Origin: UBA1189 sp045126595
GTDB taxonomy: Bacteria; Bacteroidota; Bacteroidia; Bacteroidales; Bacteroidaceae
Direction of reading: 5' to 3'
Length of the DNA stretch: 28,767 nt
Assembly (NCBI GenBank): GCA_045126595.1
Contig: JBGVOS010000033.1
Span: forward strand, 1 to 28,767
Under the pieces are notes generated by a model. The model searched no databases. It was not told the origin of the DNA and worked only from the letters and a program-made list of their open reading frames with translations. Below are positions 6,892 to 14,020 of the stretch, piece by piece. Position numbers and translations under genes: made by a program. Position 1 is the first letter of the stretch; every line of letters begins with the position of its first letter.

Positions 6892-8048
6892 CAGCCTTTT
6901 GCCTCCAACTGGTTCAGCGCGGGGTTGGCATACATCTCCAGTATCTTCGTGCGCAGGAAGGCCTCGTCCTTGCCCGGCATGTCAATCTTCTGCAGCTGTC
7001 CGGCGAGATAGGCCTCGAAGGTGGCACGCTCTTCGCTGGTGTAGCGGTCGGCATGGGCGTTGCCGCCTTGCAGCAGGTCGATGGCCACGAAGTTGCCCGG
7101 GTAGAGGCGGTAGTTCGTGTATATGCGGCGGTCTATCTCCTTGGCGATGGTGGCGTAGAAGTCGTTCTTGGGCATGTCGGCAGGGAGGGCGGCGATGAAG
7201 TCGTTCATGCACGCGGCGCTTTGGTAGTGTACGCGCCCCTTGTATCCGAAGATGCCCGTTTTCATGTTCACGAGGTCGTCCTGCTGTGATTTCTTGTGCT
7301 CGGGGTTGTCGCGTTTCATCTGGAACTCCATGGCCTTGAGCCAGTCGCAGGGGTCATACTCGTAGGAGATGGCCAGCGGAGCGAGGTTGAGGCCCATGAG
7401 ACGCTCGGCGGGAGTACCCTCGCCGCCCATGGCGAACATCTTCAGCAGGCTCTCCTGGGTGTGGTCGGTAGAGTCCTTGGAGCGTCCCTCGCGCTGGGCT
7501 ATCCATACGGGGGTCTTCTTCTCGGCGATGACGTAGTGCATATACGATGACAGGCGCATGCTCGATTGCAGCAGCTCGCGCACACCGCCCTTGCGGGTGA
7601 CGATGAAGCTGCGGTTGAGCCGTACGAGGGTCTTTATCCAAGGATAGATGAGCAGGTTGTCGCCGATGGCTATCTCCACGGTGTTGAGGCCCTTGTCGGC
7701 ATAGAGCACCATGTCGAGCAGGCCCGAGTCGAGGACGATGTCGCGGTGGTTTGATATATAGGTGTAGTTTTCGTTGTCGCTACTGAGGACCAGGCTGTCG
7801 AGGTTGCTAGTGAGGCCGGTGGTGCACTTCTTGACCACGCCTTCGAGCAGGGGTTTGATGAAGGTGGCCTGGAACTCCAGACAGCTCTTGCAGCCGTGCA
7901 TCATGGGGGCGAGCATGTCCGCCGGTATCTGTGGCATGACGGCAGCCACTACGGCGCGGAACATGGGGTCGGCCAACAGGCTGTCATAGGCTGCGGGCAA
8001 CTCTTCGGGCTCGAACGGACGCATGTCCTTGAATTCTTCGGGAATCAT
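6891..8048 (-). CDS. PlsB/PlsC-type glycerolipid acyltransferase
   Basis: This 385-residue protein has the blocks of the glycerol-phosphate acyltransferase superfamily. NHRDIVLD at 100-107 is the catalytic His block, but the spacing is HX5D rather than the classical HX4D. LNRSFIVTRKGG (144-155) and REGRSKDS (186-193) are the substrate-phosphate block, and NLAPLAISYE (221-230) is block IV. There is no strong membrane helix, so it is probably peripheral at the inner membrane. Homologues in Bacteroidales are usually annotated as glycerol or 1-acylglycerol-3-phosphate acyltransferase; the true acyl acceptor (glycerol-3-phosphate, lysophosphatidate or an amino-acid lipid) cannot be told from sequence. 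It is transcribed from a promoter in an inverted repeat shared with trkH and forms an operon with the lipoprotein gene. Confidence 0.8.
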   Translation of the reverse strand: MIPEEFKDMRPFEPEELPAAYDSLLADPMFRAVVAAVMPQIPADMLAPMMHGCKSCLEFQATFIKPLLEGVVKKCTTGLTSNLDSLVLSSDNENYTYISNHRDIVLDSGLLDMVLYADKGLNTVEIAIGDNLLIYPWIKTLVRLNRSFIVTRKGGVRELLQSSMRLSSYMHYVIAEKKTPVWIAQREGRSKDSTDHTQESLLKMFAMGGEGTPAERLMGLNLAPLAISYEYDPCDWLKAMEFQMKRDNPEHKKSQQDDLVNMKTGIFGYKGRVHYQSAACMNDFIAALPADMPKNDFYATIAKEIDRRIYTNYRLYPGNFVAIDLLQGGNAHADRYTSEERATFEAYLAGQLQKIDMPGKDEAFLRTKILEMYANPALNQLEAKG

Positions 8049-8078
8049 AATGATGAGTTTTAATTGGTTTAGCGTTTA

Positions 8079-8110
8079 CAAAAATAGTGCAAGCCGAGCG
8101 GAAACGCAAA
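8079..8110 (-). promoter_or_regulatory. Promoter of the acyltransferase-lipoprotein operon
   Basis: On the minus strand TTTG (8107-8110) and TATTTTTG (8079-8086) are spaced by 20 bp. The box lies in the left arm of the inverted repeat, with the ATG (8048) about 30 bp downstream. Its architecture is base-for-base that of the trkH promoter except for one base in the -7 box. Confidence 0.8.
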
Positions 8111-8131
8111 TTTATTTGCGGTTTTCCTGAC

Positions 8132-8207
8132 GGGTTTACCCGATTTCTCCGGCGGGTTCACCCGATTTTCCTGACGGGTATACCCATTTTTCTTCGCGGG
8201 TATACCC
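8132..8207. repeat. Four-unit palindrome array with exact 22-bp pitch (copy A)
   Basis: The cores are GGGTTTACCC (8132), GGGTTCACCC (8154), GGGTATACCC (8176) and GGGTATACCC (8198). Start-to-start distance is 22 bp each time. The 12-bp spacers are T-rich, of the type RATTTYTCTNNN. The array lies between the divergent acyltransferase and trkH promoters. It is not a CRISPR, because the spacers resemble one another and are too short. Confidence 0.95.
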
Positions 8208-8215
8208 GATTTGAT

Positions 8216-8302
8216 GTGTCATTCTGAACGAAGTGAAGAATCTCGCACAGGGACTTTTCTATGATGCGCTGCGAGAACCTTCACATGTGTTCAGGACGAC
8301 AG
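8216..8302. repeat. GTCATTCTGA-type dispersed palindrome, second copy
   Basis: The left arm 8216-8247 differs from the left arm at 6128-6159 at only a few positions (GAACGAAGTG for GAGCGTAGCG). The right arm 8270-8302 (TGCGAGAACCTTC...GACGACA) is a more diverged reverse complement. Unlike the first copy, this one lies in a divergent promoter region, so a terminator role is not obvious here. Confidence 0.8.
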
Positions 8303-8318
8303 CGATGATGCAAAATGT

Positions 8319-8360
8319 CGCAAATAATTTGCGTTTCCGCTCGGCTTGTTGTAACTTTAG
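8319..8360 (+). repeat. Decayed third copy of the promoter-bearing repeat
   Basis: Bases 8319-8348 match 8406-8436 of the right arm with one A deleted, in the same orientation. It keeps TTTG (8328-8331), and after 20 bp reaches TAACTTTA (8352-8359), a -7 box whose final G is lost. It may be a weak tandem promoter or a dead duplicate. Confidence 0.75.
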
Positions 8361-8415
8361 TGCTTGCTGTGCAAGTACAGAAAATAGGCTGCGCCTCGGG
8401 AAAACCGCAAATAAA

Positions 8416-8447
8416 TTTGCGTTTCCGCTCGGCTTGCACTAATTTTG
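8416..8447 (+). promoter_or_regulatory. trkH promoter
   Basis: TTTG (8416-8419) and TAATTTTG (8440-8447) are 20 bp apart inside the right arm of the inverted repeat. The trkH ATG begins only 6 bases past the -7 box, so transcription should start at or next to the initiation codon. The mRNA would then be leaderless. Confidence 0.8.
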
Positions 8448-8452
8448 TCCCC

Positions 8453-9907
8453 ATGATACACTTGAAAACCATCCTCCGCGTGATTGGTTCGCTGCTATTG
8501 CTGCTTGCGGGCGTCTTTGTCCTCTTCGGCATGGCGTCACCGTTCCTGGCGGGCAACGACCTGTTCGGCTTTCTCGTGTCGGCATTGACGACGGCACTTG
8601 CCGGGCTGTGGTGTCTCATCATCGCCAAGGGCGGTCAAGGGGAGTTCTCGCGCAGGGACAGCTACATCACCATCACGGTGTGCTGGATAGCCTTTGCGTT
8701 TTTCGGCAGCCTGCCCTACTGGCTGGGCGGCCATATCCCGAGCTTTACCGATGCCTTCTTCGAGTCGATGTCGGGCTTCACCACCACGGGGGCGTCCATC
8801 CTCGACAATATCGAGAGCCAGCCTCATGCACTGCTGCTGTGGCGCAGTCTCACGCAGTGGCTCGGCGGTCTGGGAATCGTGTTCTTCACGGTGGCCATCC
8901 TGCCCATGTTCGGCATCGACAAGGTGCAGCTCTTCGCCGCCGAGTCGACGGGGGTGAGCAAGCGCAAGGTACACTCGCGTGTGGCTGTGGGCTCGCGCTG
9001 GATATTCAGCATATACATGCTGCTCACGGTGGCCTGTACCGTATCGCTCAGGATATGTGGTATGGGGTGGTTCGATGCGCTCAACCACGGGCTGACGACG
9101 ATTGCCACGAGTGGCTTCTCGACGCGCCAGGGCAGCATCGGGGCGTTCGACTCGGTGCAGATTGAGTATGTCGTCACCCTGTTCATGTTCCTCAGCGGCA
9201 TCAACTATACGCTGCTGTTCCTGTTGCTGTTCAAGGGCAAGATAAAGGAGCTGTACCGCAACACCGAGTTCCGTGTCTACTTGTTCACGGTATTGGGTTT
9301 CGCGCTGGTGATTATGTTGGGTCTGTTGGCGCAAGGGGACATTGGCGTGGAGAAGGCGTTGCGCGTGTCGCTCTTCCAGGTCGTGTCGTTGCAGACGACC
9401 ACGGGCTTTGCCACCGACGACTATATGCAGTGGCCGCCCTACCTGTGGATGCTGCTCAGTTTCGTCATGTTCTTCGGCGCTTGCAGCGGTTCGTCGACCG
9501 GTGCCATGAAGTGTGGTCGTGTGGCTATCTTGGCCAAGAGCATCCGCGGCGAGTTCCGCCGCATCCTGCACCCCAACGCGGTGATTCCCGTACGCATGGA
9601 CGGTGCGCCCATTACGCCCGATACGCGGGCCACGGTGCTCACCTTCACCTGCCTCTACTTCCTGCTCATCTTCGTGGGGTGGTTCGTCTTCATGTTCATC
9701 GGGCTTGATTTCGTGGAGGGTTACAGCATCTCGGTGAGCTGTGTGGGCAACATCGGTCCCGCATTGGGCACTCTGGGCCCTGCCTACTCGTGGAGTGCGC
9801 TGCCCGTCGGGGCCAAGTGGCTTAGCACGCTGCTCATGCTCATCGGCCGTCTGGAGCTGTTCACCATACTCCTGATGTTCACTACCTCGTTCTGGAAGAA
9901 GCAGTAA
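8453..9907 (+). CDS. trkH: Potassium uptake protein TrkH (K+ translocating subunit)
   Basis: TrkH forms the K+-conducting pore of the Trk system in the inner membrane and is normally gated by the cytoplasmic NAD-binding subunit TrkA, which is not encoded nearby. The product has 484 residues, about the usual length, with many membrane helices. The four pore-loop segments are visible: SMSGFTTTGASIL, TTIATSGFSTRQGS, SLQTTTGFATDD and CVGNIGPALGTLGP, each with the filter glycine in its expected place. ATG 8453 (MIHLKTIL) is chosen because the first helix begins about ten residues later. The frame is open upstream to 8315, but that extension only translates the repeat DNA. The gene lacks a visible ribosome-binding site, in keeping with a leaderless message. 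Confidence 0.95.
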   Translation: MIHLKTILRVIGSLLLLLAGVFVLFGMASPFLAGNDLFGFLVSALTTALAGLWCLIIAKGGQGEFSRRDSYITITVCWIAFAFFGSLPYWLGGHIPSFTDAFFESMSGFTTTGASILDNIESQPHALLLWRSLTQWLGGLGIVFFTVAILPMFGIDKVQLFAAESTGVSKRKVHSRVAVGSRWIFSIYMLLTVACTVSLRICGMGWFDALNHGLTTIATSGFSTRQGSIGAFDSVQIEYVVTLFMFLSGINYTLLFLLLFKGKIKELYRNTEFRVYLFTVLGFALVIMLGLLAQGDIGVEKALRVSLFQVVSLQTTTGFATDDYMQWPPYLWMLLSFVMFFGACSGSSTGAMKCGRVAILAKSIRGEFRRILHPNAVIPVRMDGAPITPDTRATVLTFTCLYFLLIFVGWFVFMFIGLDFVEGYSISVSCVGNIGPALGTLGPAYSWSALPVGAKWLSTLLMLIGRLELFTILLMFTTSFWKKQ

Positions 9908-9941
9908 GGGAGCATTACACTCGTCCCCAAATTTCTCAGCG

Positions 9942-10134
9942 ATGATGTCATCCTGACAGAGCGTAGCAGCGGAACCTTTAGATCGACGCCCGAAGGGGCC
10001 GAAGTCAAGAATCCCACGCTGGAGCTTTGTGAGATTCCCGGACGAGCCGAGCATAAGCATTGCCTTAACGGCGACCTAAAGGTTATTTCACTGTGTTCAG
10101 GAGCAAAGTTTGCCGCCAAAGGCAATGACATCAT
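9942..10134. repeat. Long imperfect palindrome after trkH
   Basis: The ends ATGATGTCAT (9942-9951) and ATGACATCAT (10125-10134) are exact reverse complements. An inner pair, AACCTTTAG (9973-9981) and CTAAAGGTT (10076-10084), also matches. The left side reads GTCATCCTGACAGAGCGTAGC, a diverged form of the GTCATTCTGA family. The 319-bp gap between the convergent trkH and cdsA genes holds only this element and the terminator that follows. Confidence 0.7.
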
Positions 10135-10167
10135 GTGTTTGGAATAACATCTATATTCTTGCTTAAA

Positions 10168-10208
10168 ACAACAAGGGTGTGTCAAAGGAACTGACACACC
10201 CTTGTTGT
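10168..10208. terminator. Strong terminator hairpin between trkH and cdsA
   Basis: A perfect 17-bp stem (10168-10184 with 10192-10208, core AAGGGTGTGTCA) closes on a 7-base loop. On the minus strand it is followed by TTTT, so it most clearly ends the rsfS-ftsH-cdsA transcript, and it may also stop trkH read-through. Confidence 0.9.
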
Positions 10209-10226
10209 ATAGGTAATAATCCCTCT

Positions 10227-11063
10227 TTACAGCGACAGCGCTACAAGATACACCACTACGGCAGGGATGGCAAAGAGCATGCTGTCCAAGCGGTCGAGGA
10301 AACCGCCATGGCCGGGGAGGATATGGCCTGAGTCCTTCATGCCGAGCTGGCGCTTCATCATCGATTCGGTGAGGTCACCGTAGGTGCCTATCACCACTAC
10401 CGTGAGGGCCATGCCTATCCACTGCCACACGTTCATGAAGGGACAGAAGTGGGCTACGGCAAAGGCGCTGCCTACGGTGAGCAGTGCTCCGCCGATGGAG
10501 CCTTCCCATGACTTCTTGGGCGAGATGCGGGGGAACAGTCTGTGACGGCCCATGGTGACGCCGGTGAGGTAGGCACCCGTATCGTTGATCCAGATGAAGA
10601 CGTAGATGGCCAAGGGGATGGCATAGTAGGGTGCCGTGTCGGTGAAGCATTCGAACTTCGTGAAGGCAAGGACATTGATGAGCGAGAGCGGCAATACCAC
10701 GTAGAACTGGCTCAGCATGATGGCGCCTAAGTTGGCCAGCGGGTCGGCATGCTTGCCATAGAGCTCCTTGATGTAGCAATAGAGCAGGAAGGCCAGGTAG
10801 GGGGCGAACACCACCAAGGCCCCGCCTTGGGAGAGGCAGTTGAGCCAGATGGCGAAGAACAGGTAACAGCTGCCCATGATGATCACGGGGCGGCTGACCG
10901 CTATGTTGCCCGCCTTGGACACGATACCGAGAAACTCGTTCACCGTGAGGGCGGTGAGCAACAGGAACAGTGCCGCAAGGCTGAGCGGACTGAGGTAGGT
11001 GCATAGTACCTGCACTACCACGATGGCAATGGCTGTGAGTGTGCGGATGATGAAGTTCTTCAT
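10227..11063 (-). CDS. cdsA: Phosphatidate cytidylyltransferase (CDP-diglyceride synthase)
   Basis: CdsA makes CDP-diacylglycerol from phosphatidic acid and CTP, the branch point to phosphatidylethanolamine and other phospholipids, in the inner membrane. The 278-residue protein has about eight hydrophobic segments and ends with the full CDP-diglyceride synthase signature at about 234-260: S-M-M-K-R, then K-D-S-G-H-I-L-P-G-H-G-G and D-R-L-D. WINDTGAYLTG and PRISPKKSWEGS, further upstream, are also typical. It follows ftsH by 27 bp in the rsfS-ftsH-cdsA operon, which is a common gene order in Bacteroidetes. Confidence 0.95.
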   Translation of the reverse strand: MKNFIIRTLTAIAIVVVQVLCTYLSPLSLAALFLLLTALTVNEFLGIVSKAGNIAVSRPVIIMGSCYLFFAIWLNCLSQGGALVVFAPYLAFLLYCYIKELYGKHADPLANLGAIMLSQFYVVLPLSLINVLAFTKFECFTDTAPYYAIPLAIYVFIWINDTGAYLTGVTMGRHRLFPRISPKKSWEGSIGGALLTVGSAFAVAHFCPFMNVWQWIGMALTVVVIGTYGDLTESMMKRQLGMKDSGHILPGHGGFLDRLDSMLFAIPAVVVYLVALSL

Positions 11064-11090
11064 GCTGTGCTGTTTTTTATAGGTATTGGG

Positions 11091-13361
11091 TTATGCTTGT
11101 TGGTCGTCCTGGTTGTCCTGCTCGAAGTTGAAGCCTCCGAAGAGTCCCCCCTCCTTACGCTTGCGCGGGCACTCGGCCTTGGGCTTGTCGTCCTGGCTGT
11201 AGTCGGGCGCCTCGGTCACGGTGGGCTCGGCCTTCTCGGCGGGAGCTGCGGACGTAGCGGGTTCGGCAGTCTTCTCGGCTGGCTCCGGAGTCTCGCTCTG
11301 CTCGGTCTCTCCGGCAGTGGGTAGGGTGGGCTCGGTCTGCTCTGCAGTCATGGCCTTCCTTGTCTTCTTGCCGACTTTGGGGCGCTTCTCCTCCTGTAGC
11401 TCCTTCTCTATGGGCTCCAGTATCTCTTCGCTGCGCGATGCCCAGGGACGCTTTCCGAAGATATGCTCGGCGTCCTCGGCAAAGATTACCTCGCGCTCCA
11501 TCAGCAGGTTGGCCAGCTCGTGGTGGCCCTCCTTGTACTGCTGCAGCATGCGCTTGGCACGCTCATACTGTTCAGCGATGAGGCTCTTCACCTCGTTGTC
11601 GATGAGCTCGGCAGTCTTCTCGCTGTAGGGCTTGTGGAACTGTTCCTGGCTGTTGTAGAAGCAGAGGTTGGGCAGCTTGTCGCCCATGCCGGCATAGGCT
11701 ATCATGCCGTAGGCCTGCTTGGTCACGCGCTCGAGGTCGTTCATGGCGCCGGTCGATATATGGCCGGTGAAGAGCTCTTCGGCAGCGCGTCCTCCGAGGA
11801 TGGCACACATCTCGTCGAGCATCTGCTCCTTGGTTGTTATCTGTCGCTCCTCGGGCAGATACCAGGCAGCGCCAAGAGCCTGTCCGCGCGGTACGATGGT
11901 CACCTTCACCAAGGGGTTGGCATATTGCAGGTGCCATGACAGCGTGGCGTGGCCCGCTTCGTGGAGGGCGATGGTGCGCTTCTCCTCGGCGGTGAGCACC
12001 TTGGTCTTCTTCTCCAGACCGCCGATGATGCGGTCTACGGCAGCGAGGAAGTCCTCCTTGTGTACCTTCTTCTTATTGTGGCGGGCAGCGATGAGGGCTG
12101 CCTCGTTACATACGTTGGCGATGTCGGCTCCCGAGAATCCCGGTGTCTGGCGGGCCAGCAGGTCGATGTCTACCGACTGGTCCAGCTTCAGGGGCTTGAG
12201 GTGCACACCGAATACCTCCTTGCGCTCGTTCAGGTCGGGCAGGTCCACGTGTATCTGACGGTCAAAGCGGCCGGCACGCAGCAGCGCCTTGTCAAGGATG
12301 TCTACGCGGTTTGTTGCGGCGAGGATGATGACACCCGAGTTGGTGCCGAAGCCGTCCATCTCGGTGAGCAGTTGGTTCAGCGTGTTTTCGCGCTCGTCAT
12401 TGCCACCCATGGCGGGGTTCTTGCCGCGGGCACGACCCACGGCGTCAATCTCGTCGATGAAGATGATGCAGGGCGCCTTCTCCTTGGCCTGGCGGAAGAG
12501 GTCGCGTACACGCGATGCTCCCACACCGACGAACATCTCCACGAAGTCTGAGCCCGAGAGCGAGAAGAAGGGTACGTCGGCCTCGCCGGCTACCGCCTTG
12601 GCGAGCAGTGTCTTACCCGTTCCCGGAGGTCCTACGAGCAGTGCGCCCTTGGGGATCTTACCTCCCAGCTCGGTATATTTCTCGGGTTTCTTGAGGAATT
12701 CCACTATCTCCTGCACCTCCTGCTTGGCCTCGGCCTGTCCGGCCACGTCCTTGAAGGTGATGCGGTTTGCTCCGCCCTTCTCGAAGAGCTGTGCCTTCGA
12801 CTTGCCTACGTTGAACACGCCGCCGGGGCCATTGGCACCGCCTCCGCCCATACGGCGCATGATGAACATCCACACTCCGATAATCAGAATGAAGGGGAAG
12901 ATGTTCCAGAAGAGGTTGCTCATCGTGTTGTCCTTCTTCTTGTAGTCGAGCTTTCCGTTGAAGTGCCCCTCCCGCTCCTGCTCGTCGAGGAAGCGGTCGA
13001 GCGACTCGATGGAGCCGGTCTCAAGGAGCAGCACCACGGGCTGTCCCTTCTGCACGGTCGATTGTCCGAAGAGGTGTACGGCCGAGTCGGGGATTATGGT
13101 CAGTTCCACCCGGTTGTCGTCATAGGCCACCACCTTCTCGGCATAGCCTTTGGCGATATATTGCTTGAACTCCGAATAGGTAATGTCGCGCGTGATGCCC
13201 GATGTGCTCTCGCCTCCTTTCATCCACATGAATGCCAGTGCGATGGCGATGATGGCATATATCCACGAGAGGCTGAACTTGGGCCCTTTCTTGGGTCCTT
13301 GCTGGCCTTGCGGCCCGAAGGGTTGTCCGCCAGGGCGACGCTGTTGCTGTTGGTTGCTCAT
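11091..13361 (-). CDS. ftsH: ATP-dependent zinc metalloprotease FtsH
   Basis: FtsH is a hexameric AAA+ protease of the inner membrane that removes damaged membrane proteins and some short-lived regulators. The 756-residue protein starts with a Q/G/P-rich segment, a first membrane helix (about 31-47), a periplasmic domain and a second helix (about 150-166). The AAA domain follows, with Walker A GPPGTGKT (244-251), Walker B IIFIDEID (D303, E304) and the SRH region NRVDILDKALLRAGRFDRQ. The zinc protease motif is HEAGH (H467, E468, H471). It is some 100 residues longer than E. coli FtsH. The extra part is a C-terminal tail (from about 670) rich in E, T, P and A, ending with basic and then acidic residues, likely disordered. 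It starts 6 bp after rsfS. Confidence 0.97.
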   Translation of the reverse strand: MSNQQQQRRPGGQPFGPQGQQGPKKGPKFSLSWIYAIIAIALAFMWMKGGESTSGITRDITYSEFKQYIAKGYAEKVVAYDDNRVELTIIPDSAVHLFGQSTVQKGQPVVLLLETGSIESLDRFLDEQEREGHFNGKLDYKKKDNTMSNLFWNIFPFILIIGVWMFIMRRMGGGGANGPGGVFNVGKSKAQLFEKGGANRITFKDVAGQAEAKQEVQEIVEFLKKPEKYTELGGKIPKGALLVGPPGTGKTLLAKAVAGEADVPFFSLSGSDFVEMFVGVGASRVRDLFRQAKEKAPCIIFIDEIDAVGRARGKNPAMGGNDERENTLNQLLTEMDGFGTNSGVIILAATNRVDILDKALLRAGRFDRQIHVDLPDLNERKEVFGVHLKPLKLDQSVDIDLLARQTPGFSGADIANVCNEAALIAARHNKKKVHKEDFLAAVDRIIGGLEKKTKVLTAEEKRTIALHEAGHATLSWHLQYANPLVKVTIVPRGQALGAAWYLPEERQITTKEQMLDEMCAILGGRAAEELFTGHISTGAMNDLERVTKQAYGMIAYAGMGDKLPNLCFYNSQEQFHKPYSEKTAELIDNEVKSLIAEQYERAKRMLQQYKEGHHELANLLMEREVIFAEDAEHIFGKRPWASRSEEILEPIEKELQEEKRPKVGKKTRKAMTAEQTEPTLPTAGETEQSETPEPAEKTAEPATSAAPAEKAEPTVTEAPDYSQDDKPKAECPRKRKEGGLFGGFNFEQDNQDDQQA

Positions 13362-13367
13362 TGTTGT

Positions 13368-13727
13368 TTAGTCAAGGTTAGGTATTTCGGTCAACTGCGC
13401 ATCGGCCCACAGGTTCTCCAGATTATAGAAGTCGCGCTCCTCGGGTACGAAGACGTGTACCAGCACGTCGCTGTAGTCCATGGCTACCCAGCGTGCTACG
13501 CGCATGCCCTCCACGGCAATGGGTTTCTCGCCGGCATGGATGCGTACGTAATCGCTCACCGAGTCAGCGATGGCCGCCACCTGTGTGGGCGTGTTGCCTT
13601 CGCAGATAACAAAATACTTGCACACAGTGTTGTCCGTACCCGTGAGGTCGGCCACTACGATATCCTTGCCCTTCTTCTCTTGAATGCCTTCAACGATTCT
13701 TTTTACCAGTTCCTTAGTTTCGTTCAT
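13368..13727 (-). CDS. rsfS: Ribosomal silencing factor RsfS
   Basis: RsfS binds ribosomal protein L14 and blocks subunit joining during starvation. The 119-residue protein has the usual length and the family's hallmark stretches: KKGKDIVVADLTG, YFVICEGNTPTQVAAIADSV, and near the end WVAMDYSDVLVHVF followed by FYNLENLW. It is the first gene of the rsfS-ftsH-cdsA operon and has its own promoter box at 13772-13780. Confidence 0.95.
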   Translation of the reverse strand: MNETKELVKRIVEGIQEKKGKDIVVADLTGTDNTVCKYFVICEGNTPTQVAAIADSVSDYVRIHAGEKPIAVEGMRVARWVAMDYSDVLVHVFVPEERDFYNLENLWADAQLTEIPNLD

Positions 13728-13771
13728 GTAGCTTCTTTTATCTAATCTTATTGTTTGTTACGTTTTAACAT

Positions 13772-13780
13772 GCAAAGATA
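13772..13780 (-). promoter_or_regulatory. -7 box of the rsfS-ftsH-cdsA operon
   Basis: TATCTTTGC on the minus strand matches the -7 consensus, 45 bp upstream of the rsfS ATG. No good -33 TTTG lies 19-21 bp upstream, so strength or activation is uncertain. Confidence 0.6.
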
Positions 13781-13886
13781 CGAGGTTTTCTTGATAACTA
13801 CGGCTGTCGGGTGTGTAAAAATAACAAAATTGGTGCAAAAATGGTTAAAAGGCGTGGTGCGTTGCCCTTGGAACGGATATAAACAA

Positions 13887-13914
13887 GAAATCCTCAGCAA
13901 TTGCTGAGGATTTC
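13887..13914 (-). terminator. Terminator of tRNA-His
   Basis: A perfect 28-bp palindrome (GAAATCCTCAGC, AATT centre, and its complement) lies 4 bases past the tRNA 3' end and is followed by TTGTTT on the minus strand. Confidence 0.85.
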
Positions 13915-13918
13915 CTTG

Positions 13919-13993
13919 GGTGACTAGTGGGATTCGAACCCACGGCATTCAGAACCACAATCTGACGCTCTAACCGACTGAACTATAGTCACC
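13919..13993 (-). tRNA. tRNA-His (anticodon GTG)
   Basis: The minus-strand cloverleaf has acceptor GTGACTA/TAGTCAC plus the histidine-specific extra G(-1) paired with C73. The anticodon stem TCAGA/TCTGA carries the loop TTGTGGT, which reads GTG. The T arm contains GTGGGTTCGAATCCCAC. CCA is not encoded. It decodes histidine codons. Confidence 0.95.
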
Positions 13994-14020
13994 ATCTAGC
14001 GTTGCTTTCTCAAAAGCGGT

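Larger units (their letters stand above)
8078..8448. repeat. 50-bp inverted repeat pair flanking the divergent promoter region
   Basis: The arms 8078-8127 and 8399-8448 are reverse complements over 50 bp with one mismatch (8084 against 8442). Each arm contains an AT-rich palindromic part (GCAAATAAATTTGC), a GTTTCCGCTCGGCTTGCAC segment, and a full promoter pointing outwards. The 271 bp between hold the 22-bp array, a GTCATTCTGA palindrome, and a third, decayed copy of the arm. Confidence 0.95.

Noticed and set aside
8132..8207. Possible CRISPR array in the evenly spaced repeats (also at 25651-25726)
   Set aside because: Units are only 22 bp in total, the stretches between palindromes resemble each other, and there are no cas genes in the window.
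8315..8452. 46-residue extension of TrkH from the upstream start
   Set aside because: It only translates the promoter-bearing repeat. Such frames arise because the repeat happens to be open.
13781..13886. A further gene or RNA between rsfS and tRNA-His
   Set aside because: Only a 66-residue minus-strand frame is open, without recognisable features, and it runs through the tRNA terminator.
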